A stretch of DNA of 64,000 nt, taken from Akkermansia sp. N21116 (GTDB taxonomy: Bacteria > Verrucomicrobiota > Verrucomicrobiia > Verrucomicrobiales > Akkermansiaceae). A program made the translations under genes and the position numbers. Under the pieces are notes generated by a model that was given only the letters and a program-made list of their open reading frames with translations, was not told the DNA's origin and ran no database searches. The stretch lies in contig NZ_CP139035.1 in NCBI RefSeq assembly GCF_029854705.2, positions 2,852,001 through 2,916,000 of the forward strand, read 5' to 3'. This document shows positions 54,930 through 64,000 of the stretch, one piece after another; the first letter of the stretch is position 1; every line of letters begins with the position of its first letter.

Positions 54930-55065
54930 TGACCGGGGCAACCACTCCTCATTTCACCACCACAAGTCCAACCGGAACCGCTCCTCGGGAAATTCAAACG
55001 CAGAAGGAGCTTGCTTGTTAAGCCGAAACTGACAGAATACGGGCGCGATATTATCACTTGTAACC

Positions 55066-56754
55066 ATGGACGCAAAATACAGAATAGCCATCGGCTCCGA
55101 CCACGCCGGAGTAGACTTGAAGGAAACTGTCATCGAATTCCTCCGCGGCTGGGGTCATGAAGTCACGGACAAAGGCACATACACCAAGGCCTCCTGCGAT
55201 TACGCCGATTATGCCAATGCCGTTGCAAGTTCCGTCGCAGACGGTTCCAGTGACAAAGGCATTCTGATCTGCCGCACCGGTATCGGAATGAACATTGCCG
55301 CCAACCGCTGGATCGGTGTCCGCGCCGCTACCTGCCGCACAGCTCCGGCCGCCGCGCTATCCCGTCAGCACAACAACTCCAACATCCTCTGCATGGGATC
55401 CGCCTACGTTGATTCCGAAGCCGTGGAAGATGTTCTGGAAGCCTGGCTTGCCGCAGAATTTGAAGGAGGACGCCACGAACGCCGCGTCATCAAATCTTCC
55501 GGCAGTCCGCTGCTGATGAGCGATCCCGTCCTGGCTGCCCTGATCCAGGAAGAAGGCCAGCGCCAACGCAACAACATCGAATTGATCGCTTCCGAAAATT
55601 TCGCTTCACGGGCCGTCCGCGAAGCCCAGGGATCCCTCCTGACCAACAAATATGCTGAAGGCTATCCTGGCCGCCGCTGGTACGGAGGATGTGAATTTGT
55701 CGACATGGTCGAACAACTCGCCATCGACCGGGTCCTGCAAATCTTCGGCGGAGACCACGCCAATGTCCAACCTCACTCGGGTTCCCAGGCCAACATGGCC
55801 GTCTACTTTTCCGTTCTCAAACCGGGCGATACCATCCTGACGATGGATCTCGCCCATGGCGGCCACCTGACCCACGGTCACAAGGCCAACTTCTCCGGCA
55901 AGCTTTACAATGTCGTCCACTACGGTGTTTCCCAAGAAACCGAAACCATCGACTACGATGCTCTGGAAAAGGTTGCCATGGAACTCAAGCCTAACATGAT
56001 CACGGCCGGAGCCAGTGCCTACTCCCGCATCATCGACTTTGAACGCATGGGACAAATCGCCAAGTCCTGCGGAGCCTACCTCTTCGTGGACATGGCTCAC
56101 ATCGCCGGCCTCGTTGCCGCAGGGGAGCACCCGAATCCCGTCCCCTACGCCGATTTCGTCACATCCACGACTCACAAGTCCCTGCGCGGTCCACGCGGCG
56201 GCTTCATCATCTGCCGCGAAGAATTCGCCAAGAAAATCGATTCCACCGTATTCCCCGGTGTCCAGGGGGGGCCTCTCATGCACGTCATCGCCGCCAAGGC
56301 AGCCTGTTTCGGAGAGGCCTTGAAGCCCGAATTCAAGACTTATGCCAAGCAGATCGTCGCCAATGCCAGCGCGATGTCCAACAAGCTAAAGGAACTCGGC
56401 TTCCGCATTGTGGCCAATGGCACCGACAACCATGTTTTCATGGTAGATCTGCGGTCCAAGGGAATGAATGGAGCCGATGCCCAAATCACCCTTGACCGGG
56501 TCGGCATCACCGTCAACAAGAACGCTATCCCCTATGACACCGGTTCCCCGGCAAAACCTTCCGGCATCCGCATCGGCACACCCGCCGTCACAACGCGCGG
56601 CATGCTGGAAAAAGATGTGGAAAAAGTGGCTGAATTCATTTCTCGTGCCCTGGCCCTTCACGCCGCCGAACAGGTTCATCCCGATCCGGCCGCCTTCGAA
56701 GCTCTCCGTGAGGAAGTTTACGAATTCAACCGTGCATTCCCCCTGCCCCTCTAA
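55066..56754 (+). CDS. glyA: RpiB-like isomerase fused to serine hydroxymethyltransferase
   Basis: This single 562-residue frame has two enzymes. Residues 1-~145 are a ribose-5-phosphate isomerase B (LacA/RpiB) domain with GSDHAG (10-15), the catalytic Cys69 in ICRTGIGM (the usual motif is CGTGIG, so an Arg replaces Gly) and His102. Residues ~150-562 are a complete SHMT with [23 protein letters not shown] and the PLP lysine Lys371 in [18 protein letters not shown] interconverts serine and glycine with folate one-carbon transfer. An ATG at 55516 (residue 151) could start SHMT alone. I see no riboswitch upstream. A terminator follows the gene. Confidence 0.93.
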   Translation: MDAKYRIAIGSDHAGVDLKETVIEFLRGWGHEVTDKGTYTKASCDYADYANAVASSVADGSSDKGILICRTGIGMNIAANRWIGVRAATCRTAPAAALSRQHNNSNILCMGSAYVDSEAVEDVLEAWLAAEFEGGRHERRVIKSSGSPLLMSDPVLAALIQEEGQRQRNNIELIASENFASRAVREAQGSLLTNKYAEGYPGRRWYGGCEFVDMVEQLAIDRVLQIFGGDHANVQPHSGSQANMAVYFSVLKPGDTILTMDLAHGGHLTHGHKANFSGKLYNVVHYGVSQETETIDYDALEKVAMELKPNMITAGASAYSRIIDFERMGQIAKSCGAYLFVDMAHIAGLVAAGEHPNPVPYADFVTSTTHKSLRGPRGGFIICREEFAKKIDSTVFPGVQGGPLMHVIAAKAACFGEALKPEFKTYAKQIVANASAMSNKLKELGFRIVANGTDNHVFMVDLRSKGMNGADAQITLDRVGITVNKNAIPYDTGSPAKPSGIRIGTPAVTTRGMLEKDVEKVAEFISRALALHAAEQVHPDPAAFEALREEVYEFNRAFPLPL

Positions 56755-56797
56755 CGGGTAAATAGAGCGGACTCAAATCCGTCAAACACACTATTAA

Positions 56798-56832
56798 AAC
56801 GGAGCCATTCCCTCGTAAGGAAAGGCTCCGTT
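56798..56832 (+). terminator. Terminator after RpiB-SHMT gene
   Basis: The hairpin AACGGAGCC-A-TTCC / GGAA-A-GGCTCCGTT is followed by GCCTTTTG. Confidence 0.8.
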
Positions 56833-56936
56833 GCCTTTTGTTTTCAAAGGTTAGAAAATATAAACAACAATTTATTTTTTACTTGCAACCAATACGCACC
56901 ACCGGTGTTTTAATAAATAACCCCTTCCTCTACAAA

Positions 56937-58007
56937 ATGAACACCCCATATCATTCCAGATCATTTCCCCGGCTATGCTGGATCATTGCAGCCGCATCTA
57001 TCGGGATATCCATCGCTCCCGCGCAGGAAAAACTGACGGACGCCCAACGCCAGGAAGCTGCAACATGGCTTGAACAAGCGAAAAACAGCTTCAACACTCT
57101 CAGCTCCTCCCGTTTGAAAAAAGCGGAAGCAGCCATCACTGCAGCAACCGCCAGCGAAAATGCCGCTATGGATCTCTACTTGAAAGCCATGAAGGATTCT
57201 TTCACAAATACGGAGAGCATGACTTCACGTATTCTGGGTGCCTCTCGCGGAGGAGGCGGACGTTTCTTCATGATGGGAGGCAGAGGCGGAGCAGGCAACA
57301 ACAGAGCCCAATCGCCAGCCAGTGCCTTCAATGACTGGAAAAAGCAAATGACCGGATCCAACACCAAGCCCGGTTTCAAAAAAGCCCTGCAGATCCAGTT
57401 GAAATGGATGCTCGTCTGTCTGAAAAAGGCTGCTGCCGAAAGGCAGGAAACGGAATTGGATGTCTCGTCCAGCGCACAGTCCCTTCTGAATGAAATCGGC
57501 TCCAACTCCAAGGACATAGCCGATCAGATCTTCTCCGTCGGCGGCGCTTCCAACGCCATCCGCCAATACCTCGACATATCGGACTTCCGGTCCAGGGAAA
57601 TCCCGGACAACATCGGCGATATCGGCGGTATCTATGAGCGTGTGATCCTGAAGCCATACATCGACAAAGGCGATTTTGAAAATTACAGGACACAATACCA
57701 GCGCCGTATCTTCCTGGAATCCGCCCTGGTCGCAGCTTCCGGAGACGACAAAAAGACATCCGAAGCTTCCGCTGCCAAGTTACGCCTCAAGCGCCAGTGG
57801 GAAATGGAAAAAGCCTGCTTCAACCTCGGCGACGAAGTTCGTGCCTTGAATAACATGAAGAAGGCCATCAGCGCGCTACAGGACCCCAATGACAAAAACC
57901 AGGCTCTGCGCGATCTGGAGGCACTCCTCTCCCCCAAGACATCCAATTCGGATTCCCCGTCGTCTGCCACTGCCGGACGCAATCCCAGAAGAGGCAATCG
58001 TTCCTAA
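56937..58007 (+). CDS. Secreted helical protein of unknown function
   Basis: From the ATG at 56937 there are about 356 residues. A signal peptide (MNTPYHSRSFPRLCWIIAAA..., cut near APA-QE) is followed by Ala/Lys/Glu-rich helices, an odd Gly/Arg-rich stretch (GGGGRFFMMGGRGG) around residue 95, more helices and a Ser/Pro/Arg-rich tail. I recognise no family. The frame opens 99 bases earlier but that extension is not signal-like. It is monocistronic between two terminators. Confidence 0.75.
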   Translation: MNTPYHSRSFPRLCWIIAAASIGISIAPAQEKLTDAQRQEAATWLEQAKNSFNTLSSSRLKKAEAAITAATASENAAMDLYLKAMKDSFTNTESMTSRILGASRGGGGRFFMMGGRGGAGNNRAQSPASAFNDWKKQMTGSNTKPGFKKALQIQLKWMLVCLKKAAAERQETELDVSSSAQSLLNEIGSNSKDIADQIFSVGGASNAIRQYLDISDFRSREIPDNIGDIGGIYERVILKPYIDKGDFENYRTQYQRRIFLESALVAASGDDKKTSEASAAKLRLKRQWEMEKACFNLGDEVRALNNMKKAISALQDPNDKNQALRDLEALLSPKTSNSDSPSSATAGRNPRRGNRS

Positions 58008-58036
58008 TCCCGTCAATCAAACTACCTGATTTCAAC

Positions 58037-58070
58037 AATACCGGCGGCAAGCAATTTGCCCGCCGGTATT
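58037..58070 (+). terminator. Terminator after secreted helical protein gene
   Basis: The hairpin AATACCGGCGG / CCGCCGGTATT is followed by TTC. It lies between convergent genes and may work in both directions. Confidence 0.8.
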
Positions 58071-58090
58071 TTCATGTCCTCTACAAGCGT

Positions 58091-58393
58091 CTAATTCTCG
58101 CATCCACCATCGGCATCGTCATCATCCTCTACGCCAGTCGCCTTACCGACAAGCCACATTTTCCAGAATCCATACATCGCCAACATAATAAATGACGCGA
58201 TAGCAACCATCTCGCCAAAATGCTTTTCAATAAAACATGTCGCACCAATCAGCGCGAACACTCCAAGAGCCATGATGGAATAGAAAACCTTTTTACAAAA
58301 CTGGCAAGACCGTTTCCGAGCCGCATACTCGACTATTTCGCAAGCAAGACCGAACAGCATGAATGGCAAAATAAGGTATAAGATAATGTCCAT
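58091..58393 (-). CDS. Small three-helix membrane protein
   Basis: The 100-residue protein has hydrophobic segments near the N-terminus (IILYLILPFMLFGLACEIV), the middle (SIMALGVFALIGATCFI) and the C-terminal third (MVAIASFIMLAMYGFW), then an acidic tail (EDDDDADGG). A CQFCKK pair lies on the first loop. No family recognised. Confidence 0.6.
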   Translation of the reverse strand: MDIILYLILPFMLFGLACEIVEYAARKRSCQFCKKVFYSIMALGVFALIGATCFIEKHFGEMVAIASFIMLAMYGFWKMWLVGKATGVEDDDDADGGCEN

Positions 58394-58501
58394 ATCTTAC
58401 TTATTCCTGACATATGTTCTCTCCAAAATCAAGAAAATGAGTTACTTCCTCCTAATCTTGTCATTTTGGGAACATCTGTACGGTCACCATAGTTCCCTGT
58501 T

Positions 58502-60604
58502 TCAGGATTCCAGAGGCACACGCATTTCCCGTCCATCCAGAATCAACAGGCATGTTCCGTTCTTACCGGTCGCATCACCTTGCGGAAGAGCCGCCGTCAT
58601 TCCCCCTCGGGCATCCACGCACACCAAACAAGGAATCTGCGACGCAAGAATCTTACCATTTGGAAGCTTGCACTCACCTGGCTTAAAAAAGGCAATACGC
58701 ACTTCTCCATCACGGGCAACAGCGTGGACGGACTCCGTATTGCAAACAATCTTCACTCCATTCCAAAGGGCATCCGGAGAATTCTTTCCAGTCAATCCTC
58801 CTCCGGGAAGCACCTGGTAGGCATACCCGGCACCGGACGGTTGCGTACCGTGATCGACGGCCAACAAGAAAACCATCTTGGAGACAGGATCACCCTGACT
58901 CACAGAACGGATATCCTTCCACGATCCTCGCCGTTCCGCCTTTTCGATCACCAATTGAGTATCGGAAGGAAACAAATAGAGACATCCGCCGTGGGAAACT
59001 CCCTTCGTGACGCTCCCATTCAACCGGGCAATCCGTCCGTTTTTTTCATTAAGAAGATTTTGTTCTACACTCGTCAGAATCGGATTATCCGTTTTGCCGG
59101 CACGGGAACCGGGCTCCACGGAGATGCCGCTTCCCAGGCATACGACACGATCCGGGTAAAAAAACCACGATTTGTTGGCTTTCAATCCAAAACGTTCCAG
59201 CGTCATCGCTGCGGTACCGGCATTCATCACGGCAGCAAAGTCACTTCCCCCTCTCTTGCCGCTCCAGGTTTTAAAACCAGGAAGGAAACCGCGACGAGCA
59301 GTCGTACCTGGAATGCAGGTCCAGTCCCACACCGGAAAAATCCCTTCATATTCCCCTCCAGTTCCATATGTCAGCATACATCCATCGGAAAGATAGGCCC
59401 CTTTCAAGTTATCGCCATTGCATTCTTCGCCTACCAGGGTTCTTTTGGAAGACATGCGAACGCTCGCCATAAAGCCGGGAGCCCGATGGACAATGTAATC
59501 GGAGAAAGGAAATGCACGGGTTCCCAACAGAGATTCTTCCTTTAATGGCGCCGCCCCCCTCTTAACGGACAAGCTGCGGGTTAAAGCGTCTATCTCCTGT
59601 TTCCGGGAAGAGCCAGCCGCAGACAACATCCGGCAAACATGGACAAGATCCGGTCCCTGAACGCGGTCATTGTAAGAAATCTGACGTCCCCATACGCTGT
59701 AATCCAGAAGCTCGCCCCAGCACATCCAGCGAGTTCCATCAAGAAGGAAATTTTGCACGATAACTTCCTTTTCCGGCCTGGCACAGGACAACCCGGATGT
59801 CACAGCCACCAGTTTACCGGCTGAATGAAGATAATGCCGTCCATAATTCCCCTGATACAACTGGCTTCCATGTTGATGAAAAGACATATCCGGCTGAATT
59901 CCCTCGTCTCCCTTGGCAGCAATGCGAATCGTTTCATGCAATGCATGAAGAGCCTTCTCCACACGTTCCTCGTCGCGTTCTACCAATCCTGCCAGAAAAG
60001 AATTCCAGCTTTTCCACAACCTGTTCTGTCCTGTCATGGAAGGATGGATTTTCTTGACGATTTCCCGGAATGCGGCCAGTCGCCCGGGCGTCATGTCCTG
60101 TTGATCCAGTAGGAGAGAGATATTACCCAGCATCATGGGCACATACACATCGTTATTCCACCAGTTGGGGTTGACGGGCCTTTTCTGAAGCCACCAGTCG
60201 AACGACTTCAAGCATGTCTCCCTGACCTTGTATTTTTTCAGGACATGTTCTGGAAAAACATGCAGGGCAATAGCCAGCGTACGGCAATTGTCCAGATGCT
60301 GTAAGGCATCCCAGGCGGAGCGATCCTTCTTCTGATAATCAATCCCTTCGAAAGATCCGTCAGGACGCATGTTTTTACGGATCGCAGCCAGATCCTTCTC
60401 GGAAACAGCCGGGGCTTCATCCACTCCAAAACAATTCTCCACATGATGCCTGAGAACTCGAGCATGCAGAGTGGGAGCTGCCTCCAGCTTCACAATACGG
60501 TCGCGGAACTCCCGCCAAGAACCCTCGTCCATCCCCAAACCCTGGCAAATTCCCACGACCATCGAAAGGCAAAATAAACCATTTAATTTCGATTTCAAGT
60601 TCAT
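58502..60604 (-). CDS. Polysaccharide lyase family 8
   Basis: The protein has about 700 residues with a signal peptide (MNLKSKLNGLFCLSMVVG..., probably cut near residue 24). PL8 enzymes cut glycosaminoglycans (hyaluronan, chondroitin) or xanthan by beta-elimination. The alpha/alpha-toroid region has NWWNNDVYVPMMLGN near residue 147 and DMSFHQHGSQLYQGNYG near 239, with a His-Tyr pair 9 residues apart (His245, Tyr254), the catalytic spacing of chondroitin AC lyase. A beta-sandwich half follows. It is on the same strand as GH105, 89 bases downstream of that gene, so the two probably act in turn. The substrate is likely host mucosal glycosaminoglycan; this is inference. Confidence 0.85.
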   Translation of the reverse strand: MNLKSKLNGLFCLSMVVGICQGLGMDEGSWREFRDRIVKLEAAPTLHARVLRHHVENCFGVDEAPAVSEKDLAAIRKNMRPDGSFEGIDYQKKDRSAWDALQHLDNCRTLAIALHVFPEHVLKKYKVRETCLKSFDWWLQKRPVNPNWWNNDVYVPMMLGNISLLLDQQDMTPGRLAAFREIVKKIHPSMTGQNRLWKSWNSFLAGLVERDEERVEKALHALHETIRIAAKGDEGIQPDMSFHQHGSQLYQGNYGRHYLHSAGKLVAVTSGLSCARPEKEVIVQNFLLDGTRWMCWGELLDYSVWGRQISYNDRVQGPDLVHVCRMLSAAGSSRKQEIDALTRSLSVKRGAAPLKEESLLGTRAFPFSDYIVHRAPGFMASVRMSSKRTLVGEECNGDNLKGAYLSDGCMLTYGTGGEYEGIFPVWDWTCIPGTTARRGFLPGFKTWSGKRGGSDFAAVMNAGTAAMTLERFGLKANKSWFFYPDRVVCLGSGISVEPGSRAGKTDNPILTSVEQNLLNEKNGRIARLNGSVTKGVSHGGCLYLFPSDTQLVIEKAERRGSWKDIRSVSQGDPVSKMVFLLAVDHGTQPSGAGYAYQVLPGGGLTGKNSPDALWNGVKIVCNTESVHAVARDGEVRIAFFKPGECKLPNGKILASQIPCLVCVDARGGMTAALPQGDATGKNGTCLLILDGREMRVPLES

Positions 60605-60646
60605 ATATCCACTCAATAATTAATACTCATTCAACAGGCCAATGAA

Positions 60647-60674
60647 GAAGGGGAAGGATCCCTCCTTCCCCTTC
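60647..60674 (-). terminator. Hairpin between GH105 and PL8 genes
   Basis: GAAGGGGAAGG pairs with CCTTCCCCTTC, 19 bases past the GH105 stop. It may end or attenuate the transcript before the lyase gene. The T-tract on the - strand is poor. Confidence 0.6.
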
Positions 60675-60692
60675 CTATCCACTCTGTTTCTA

Positions 60693-61865
60693 TTATTTGG
60701 ACAACTTGTAAACTTCCGCCGCTGTCAGCAAAAAGGCACCGACTCCGTATACTTCCGTATTCTGTTTGTCCACATGCTTGGGATCCGCCCCGACGGGTTG
60801 TACCCAATAAAGCTTGCCATCCGGTCCAACTGAATTGACGAGGGCTTTCCAACCCTTTTCCACGGCAGGCAGGAACTGGTTTCGGGGAAGAATTCCCTGT
60901 TCGACACCATACGCCATGCCATAGGTAATAAACCCGGTCGCACTCGTCTCCGGGGAAGGGTAACTTTCCGGATCAAGCAGGCTTGCTCTCCAGAAACCAT
61001 CCTTGCACTGCAACTTGAGAAGGCGGGAACAAAGCGTCACAAATAACTTTTCATAGAAAGGCCGGTAGGTTTTATCGTCTTGAGGAAGCTCCTTGAGCAT
61101 CTCCGCCAAACCGCCTACGACCCATCCGTTGCCGCGTCCCCAGAAAATCTTTTTGCCATTGGCTTCCTTTTTGCCAAAATAAGTACTGTCCCGGAAGAAA
61201 AGATTTTCTTCCTTGTCGAACAATTTATCATACGTCGCCTTATATTCCTTATCGGCAAAATCCATGAACTTCCTGTCTCCGGTCAAGGCATACATGCGGG
61301 CATAAACCGGAGGAGCCATGAAAAGGGCATCGCACCATGACCAGCGTTCCAAAGAAGAAGGTTTGCCGTAATTCAAGTCCATGCTTCCTTGGGAAGGGTG
61401 GTTGACTACCCACTCCGTGCGGGCCTGTGTCGGCCACAGCATGGTTTCCTTTTTATGCTTGCGATACATGTCCAAGTAAGTCTGGCAGACAGCCACGTCA
61501 TCGGCATGGTACATGCGCGGAGCCGGTCTCCATTTGAAACTGTTGAACTTCTTCATCAGCCAATCGTCGATTTTCTTGTCTCCCGTCAGGTCGGCCCAGT
61601 CCATCATGCCGAGGTACAAGGCACCGTTCAGCCAGCTTTCAGGGAAAGAAGAAGACTTCATCTTCGAAAAGTTCTCCATTTGCCATTCGGCAACACTATT
61701 GCCGACTTTAAGGACATCGGCCTTGTTGAACGCAGAAGAAAAAGTCTGGGAAGACTCCTTGGAAAGAGCGGCATTCTCCTCCTCTGCCATGGAAGAAACT
61801 CCGGCAAGGACAAGACATCCGATAGAGGCAAGAGAAAGTACGGAAATGCGCAATGTATGTGTCAT
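60693..61865 (-). CDS. GH105 family unsaturated glycuronyl hydrolase
   Basis: The protein has about 390 residues with a signal peptide (MTHTLRISVLSLASIGC..., cut near SSMA-EEE). The alpha6/alpha6-barrel signatures of GH88/GH105 enzymes are present: RMYHADDVAVCQTYLDMY with the likely catalytic Asp near 122, WSWCDALFMAPPVYARM, and WGRGNGWVVGGLAEML. These enzymes hydrate the double bond that lyases leave on uronic acids, freeing the sugar. It lies beside a PL8 lyase that would make such unsaturated ends. GAG lyase products are usually cleared by GH88, so the GH105 assignment hints at a different or broader substrate. Confidence 0.88.
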   Translation of the reverse strand: MTHTLRISVLSLASIGCLVLAGVSSMAEEENAALSKESSQTFSSAFNKADVLKVGNSVAEWQMENFSKMKSSSFPESWLNGALYLGMMDWADLTGDKKIDDWLMKKFNSFKWRPAPRMYHADDVAVCQTYLDMYRKHKKETMLWPTQARTEWVVNHPSQGSMDLNYGKPSSLERWSWCDALFMAPPVYARMYALTGDRKFMDFADKEYKATYDKLFDKEENLFFRDSTYFGKKEANGKKIFWGRGNGWVVGGLAEMLKELPQDDKTYRPFYEKLFVTLCSRLLKLQCKDGFWRASLLDPESYPSPETSATGFITYGMAYGVEQGILPRNQFLPAVEKGWKALVNSVGPDGKLYWVQPVGADPKHVDKQNTEVYGVGAFLLTAAEVYKLSK

Positions 61866-62004
61866 ATTCGTTTGATTGAGGATTGAGAAGAAACAAAGGG
61901 ATCCCATTCAGGTCTCCGACACGGAAATACGTAACGATTCCTATCAATCTATCGGGAATTTTACTTTTTTAACATTTTCCTAATCATCACACACAAGCGC
62001 AAAA

Positions 62005-62032
62005 AGGGGATGCAGCCAAAACCGCATCCCCT
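62005..62032 (-). terminator. Terminator of fumarase gene
   Basis: The hairpin AGGGGATGC / GCATCCCCT is followed on the - strand by TTTTTGCG. Confidence 0.85.
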
Positions 62033-62065
62033 CTGGAGAATCAATTATGCCTGAGAAAGCAAGGA

Positions 62066-63718
62066 TCAATGGCCGCAACCACCGCAGGCCCAAGGCCAGT
62101 TGGCGCGGATCTGGTCAAAGAAATCATTGCCCTTGTCATCCACAAGAATAAAGGCGGGGAAGTCTTCCACTTCAATCTTCCAAATGGCTTCCATGCCCAA
62201 TTCAGGGTACTCAAGAAGTTCTACCTTCTTGATACTATCCTTGGCAAGGATGGCAGCAGGACCGCCGATGGAGCCGAGATAGAAACCGCCATGCTTCTTA
62301 CATGCATCCGTCACTGCCTGGGAACGGTTACCCTTGGCAATCATGATCAAGGAGCCGCCGTTTTCCTGAAAAAGATCCACGTAGGAATCCATGCGCCCGG
62401 CCGTCGTCGGGCCGAAGGAACCGGAAGCGTAGTTTTCGGGAGTCTTGGCAGGACCGGCGTAATATACGGGATGATCCTTGATGTAATCCGGCAAGCCTTC
62501 TCCAGCATCAATGCGTTCCTTGAGCTTGGCATGGGCAATGTCACGAGCTACTACGATCGTACCGTTGAGGCTGAGGCGGGTCGTTACGGGGTACTGGGAA
62601 AGTTCCGCAAGGACATCCTTCATCGGACGATTGAGGTCGATCTTGACGGCATCGGCAGAAACCGTACGGAGTCTCTCTGGAATAAAACGGCCGGGGTTGC
62701 GTTCCAGTTCTTCCAGGAAAATGCCTTCAGGAGTAATCTTCGCTTTGGCATTGCGGTCGGCGGAGCAGGAGACGGCCAGCCCAACCGGACAGGAAGCGCC
62801 GTGGCGGGGCAGACGGATAACGCGCACGTCCAAGGCGTACCACTTGCCTCCGAACTGGGCTCCGAGACCGAGTTTCTTGGCTTCTTCATGCAGTTCGGTT
62901 TCCAGTTCCACATCGCGGAAGGCACGGCCGAATTCGTTGCCGGAAGTCGGCAATTCATCGTAATAGCGGGTAGAGGCCAGTTTGGCGGTCTTGAGACAAA
63001 GCTCGGCAGATGTTCCGCCGACGACGAAAGCCACGTGGTAGGGAGGACAAGCGGCAGTACCAAGCGTACTCATTTTTTCCACGAGGAATTTCTTGAGGGT
63101 AGCAGGATTGAGCAGAGCCTTCGTTTCCTGATAAAGATAGGTCTTGTTGGCAGAGCCGCCTCCTTTGGCAACGAAGAGGAAACTGTACTTCATGCCTTCC
63201 GTGGCAAACACGTCGATCTGAGCAGGAAGATTGGTCCCGGTATTCTTCTCCTTATACATGTCCAAAGCAACCGTCTGGGAATAGCGGAGATTGTTCTGGG
63301 TATACGCATCGTACACGCCATGGGAAAGATATTCCGTATCGTCACACCCCGTCCAGACCTGCTGGCCCTTCTTGCCGACGATATTGGCCGTGCCCGTATC
63401 CTGGCAGAACGGCAGAACGCCCGCACTGGATACTTCCGCATTGCGAAGCAGAGTAAGAGCAACACTTTTGTCATTGGCGCTCGCTTCCGGGTCGTCAAGG
63501 ATCGCCGCCACTTTTTCCAAATGGGAGGCGCGCAGGAAAAAAGCAATATCGTGAAAAGCCTCAGCCGCCAACAGGCGCAGCCCTTCGGGCTCTACCTTCA
63601 GGATAGGTTTTCCTTCAAATTCGCTCACGCTGACATAGTCGCTGGTAACAAGACGGTATTTCGCTTCGTCCTTCGCCAGCGGGAACATTTCCTGGTAATG
63701 AAATTCGGGGGTTGCCAT
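62066..63718 (-). CDS. fumA: Class I fumarate hydratase
   Basis: This 550-residue iron-sulfur fumarase interconverts fumarate and malate in the TCA cycle. The two classical halves are fused in one chain as in FumA/FumB. In the N-terminal (alpha) part are [15 protein letters not shown] (Cys ligand), [12 protein letters not shown] and [16 protein letters not shown] (Cys ligand); later [13 protein letters not shown] provides a third Cys. The C-terminal (beta) part has [15 protein letters not shown] and [18 protein letters not shown] used the ATG at 63718 ([11 protein letters not shown]). The extreme C-terminus CGGCGH is an uncommon Cys-rich tail. Confidence 0.92.
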   Translation of the reverse strand: MATPEFHYQEMFPLAKDEAKYRLVTSDYVSVSEFEGKPILKVEPEGLRLLAAEAFHDIAFFLRASHLEKVAAILDDPEASANDKSVALTLLRNAEVSSAGVLPFCQDTGTANIVGKKGQQVWTGCDDTEYLSHGVYDAYTQNNLRYSQTVALDMYKEKNTGTNLPAQIDVFATEGMKYSFLFVAKGGGSANKTYLYQETKALLNPATLKKFLVEKMSTLGTAACPPYHVAFVVGGTSAELCLKTAKLASTRYYDELPTSGNEFGRAFRDVELETELHEEAKKLGLGAQFGGKWYALDVRVIRLPRHGASCPVGLAVSCSADRNAKAKITPEGIFLEELERNPGRFIPERLRTVSADAVKIDLNRPMKDVLAELSQYPVTTRLSLNGTIVVARDIAHAKLKERIDAGEGLPDYIKDHPVYYAGPAKTPENYASGSFGPTTAGRMDSYVDLFQENGGSLIMIAKGNRSQAVTDACKKHGGFYLGSIGGPAAILAKDSIKKVELLEYPELGMEAIWKIEVEDFPAFILVDDKGNDFFDQIRANWPWACGGCGH

Positions 63719-63873
63719 AACTGAGGTCAACATACGCCTGAACTTCTTCCGTTTCGAGGAAAAAAACGAAGATATGATTCCCTGCCATTCATAGGGTCAA
63801 TCTGCCGGAAAACCTCGTTCGTCTACAGATTATTCTTGCCGATGAACAGAAAGTCGCCCTAATAGGAGAAACG

Positions 63874-64000
63874 ATGCTTAACCTCCCCAATTCCATCACT
63901 CTGACACGCATCGCACTCGTTGTCGTTTTTACTATTGCCATCTCCGTGACTCCCGATTACAGAGTTGGTTATCCTGTCGCCCTGCTCGCGTTTCTCCTTG
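63874..64000 (+). CDS. pgsA: Phosphatidylglycerophosphate synthase, 5' part only
   Basis: The first 42 codons are present and the gene runs off the window. The N-terminus MLNLPNSITLTRIALVVVF is the standard opening of CDP-diacylglycerol:glycerol-3-phosphate phosphatidyltransferases (NxLTxxR then a membrane helix). A good ribosome-binding site (AGGAG) lies 5-6 bases before the ATG. The CDP-alcohol motif itself is outside the window, so a related CDP-alcohol transferase is possible. Confidence 0.75.
   Translation, partial: MLNLPNSITLTRIALVVVFTIAISVTPDYRVGYPVALLAFLL

Noticed and set aside
54930-55065. Possible glycine riboswitch before the SHMT fusion
   Set aside because: I could not find the paired aptamer cores or any conserved riboswitch hairpin in the 136-base leader.
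56764-56781. AGCGGACTCAAATCCGT as another recombination-type dyad
   Set aside because: The spacing of the arms differs by one base from the sites at 32 and 49 kb, and there is no inverted partner.
62069-63724. A 551-codon frame antisense to fumarase
   Set aside because: The fumarase frame has clear catalytic motifs; this one has none.

Overview
The window looks like chromosomal DNA of a Gram-negative verrucomicrobium, most likely an Akkermansia-type gut commensal. This is inferred from content, not from a database search. The pointers are three very large outer-membrane autotransporters (one with chlamydia Pmp-like repeats), lipopolysaccharide heptose genes, secreted polysaccharide-degrading enzymes (GH3, PL8, GH105) and an RpiB-SHMT fusion.

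Layout. 1-9.3 kb: the 3' part of a giant autotransporter gene cut by the window edge. 9.5-12.0 kb: an old-yellow-enzyme reductase and an amino-acid permease. 12.2-20.6 kb: a surface-sugar and export block. hldE-gmhA-gmhB make ADP-heptose on the + strand; on the - strand lie a GT9 heptosyltransferase, an unusual nucleotidyltransferase-GHMP kinase fusion and two overlapping MsbA-type ABC exporters. 20.7-21.9 kb: a decayed insertion sequence with recognisable ends. 22.1-26.2 kb: a membrane Ser/Thr kinase, a Sel1-repeat lipoprotein and a protein of 25 21-residue leucine-rich-like repeats, all on the - strand. 26.5-29.1 kb: acetyltransferase, TerC-family membrane protein and Mrp ATPase.

29.3-32.3 kb: Pmp-like autotransporter. 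32.7-35.1 kb: a translationally coupled ketosynthase and BioF pair. 35.3-36.7 kb: an ICMT-like methyltransferase and an L,D-transpeptidase lipoprotein. 36.9-48.9 kb: a second giant autotransporter of about 4,000 residues. 49.3-51.4 kb: pyrE, a VOC protein and a NagZ-like GH3. 51.5 kb: tRNA-His. 52.3-58.0 kb: secreted GH3, RpiB-SHMT fusion and a secreted protein of unknown function. 58.1-61.9 kb: small membrane protein, PL8 lyase and GH105 hydrolase. 62.1-63.7 kb: class I fumarase. 63.9 kb: start of pgsA.

The most interesting signal is regulatory. The promoter region of the Pmp-like autotransporter is bounded by a perfect 19-bp inverted repeat with a good sigma70-type promoter inside, pointing at the gene. 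The upstream region of the giant autotransporter is bounded by a related, imperfect pair at similar distances. Across the two loci the outer arms (CGGAT/ATCCG) are similar. The 5-bp centres match within each pair, in inverse orientation, but differ between pairs. That is the pattern expected of site-specific recombination sites, so both surface proteins may be switched on and off by promoter inversion. No recombinase gene is in the window.
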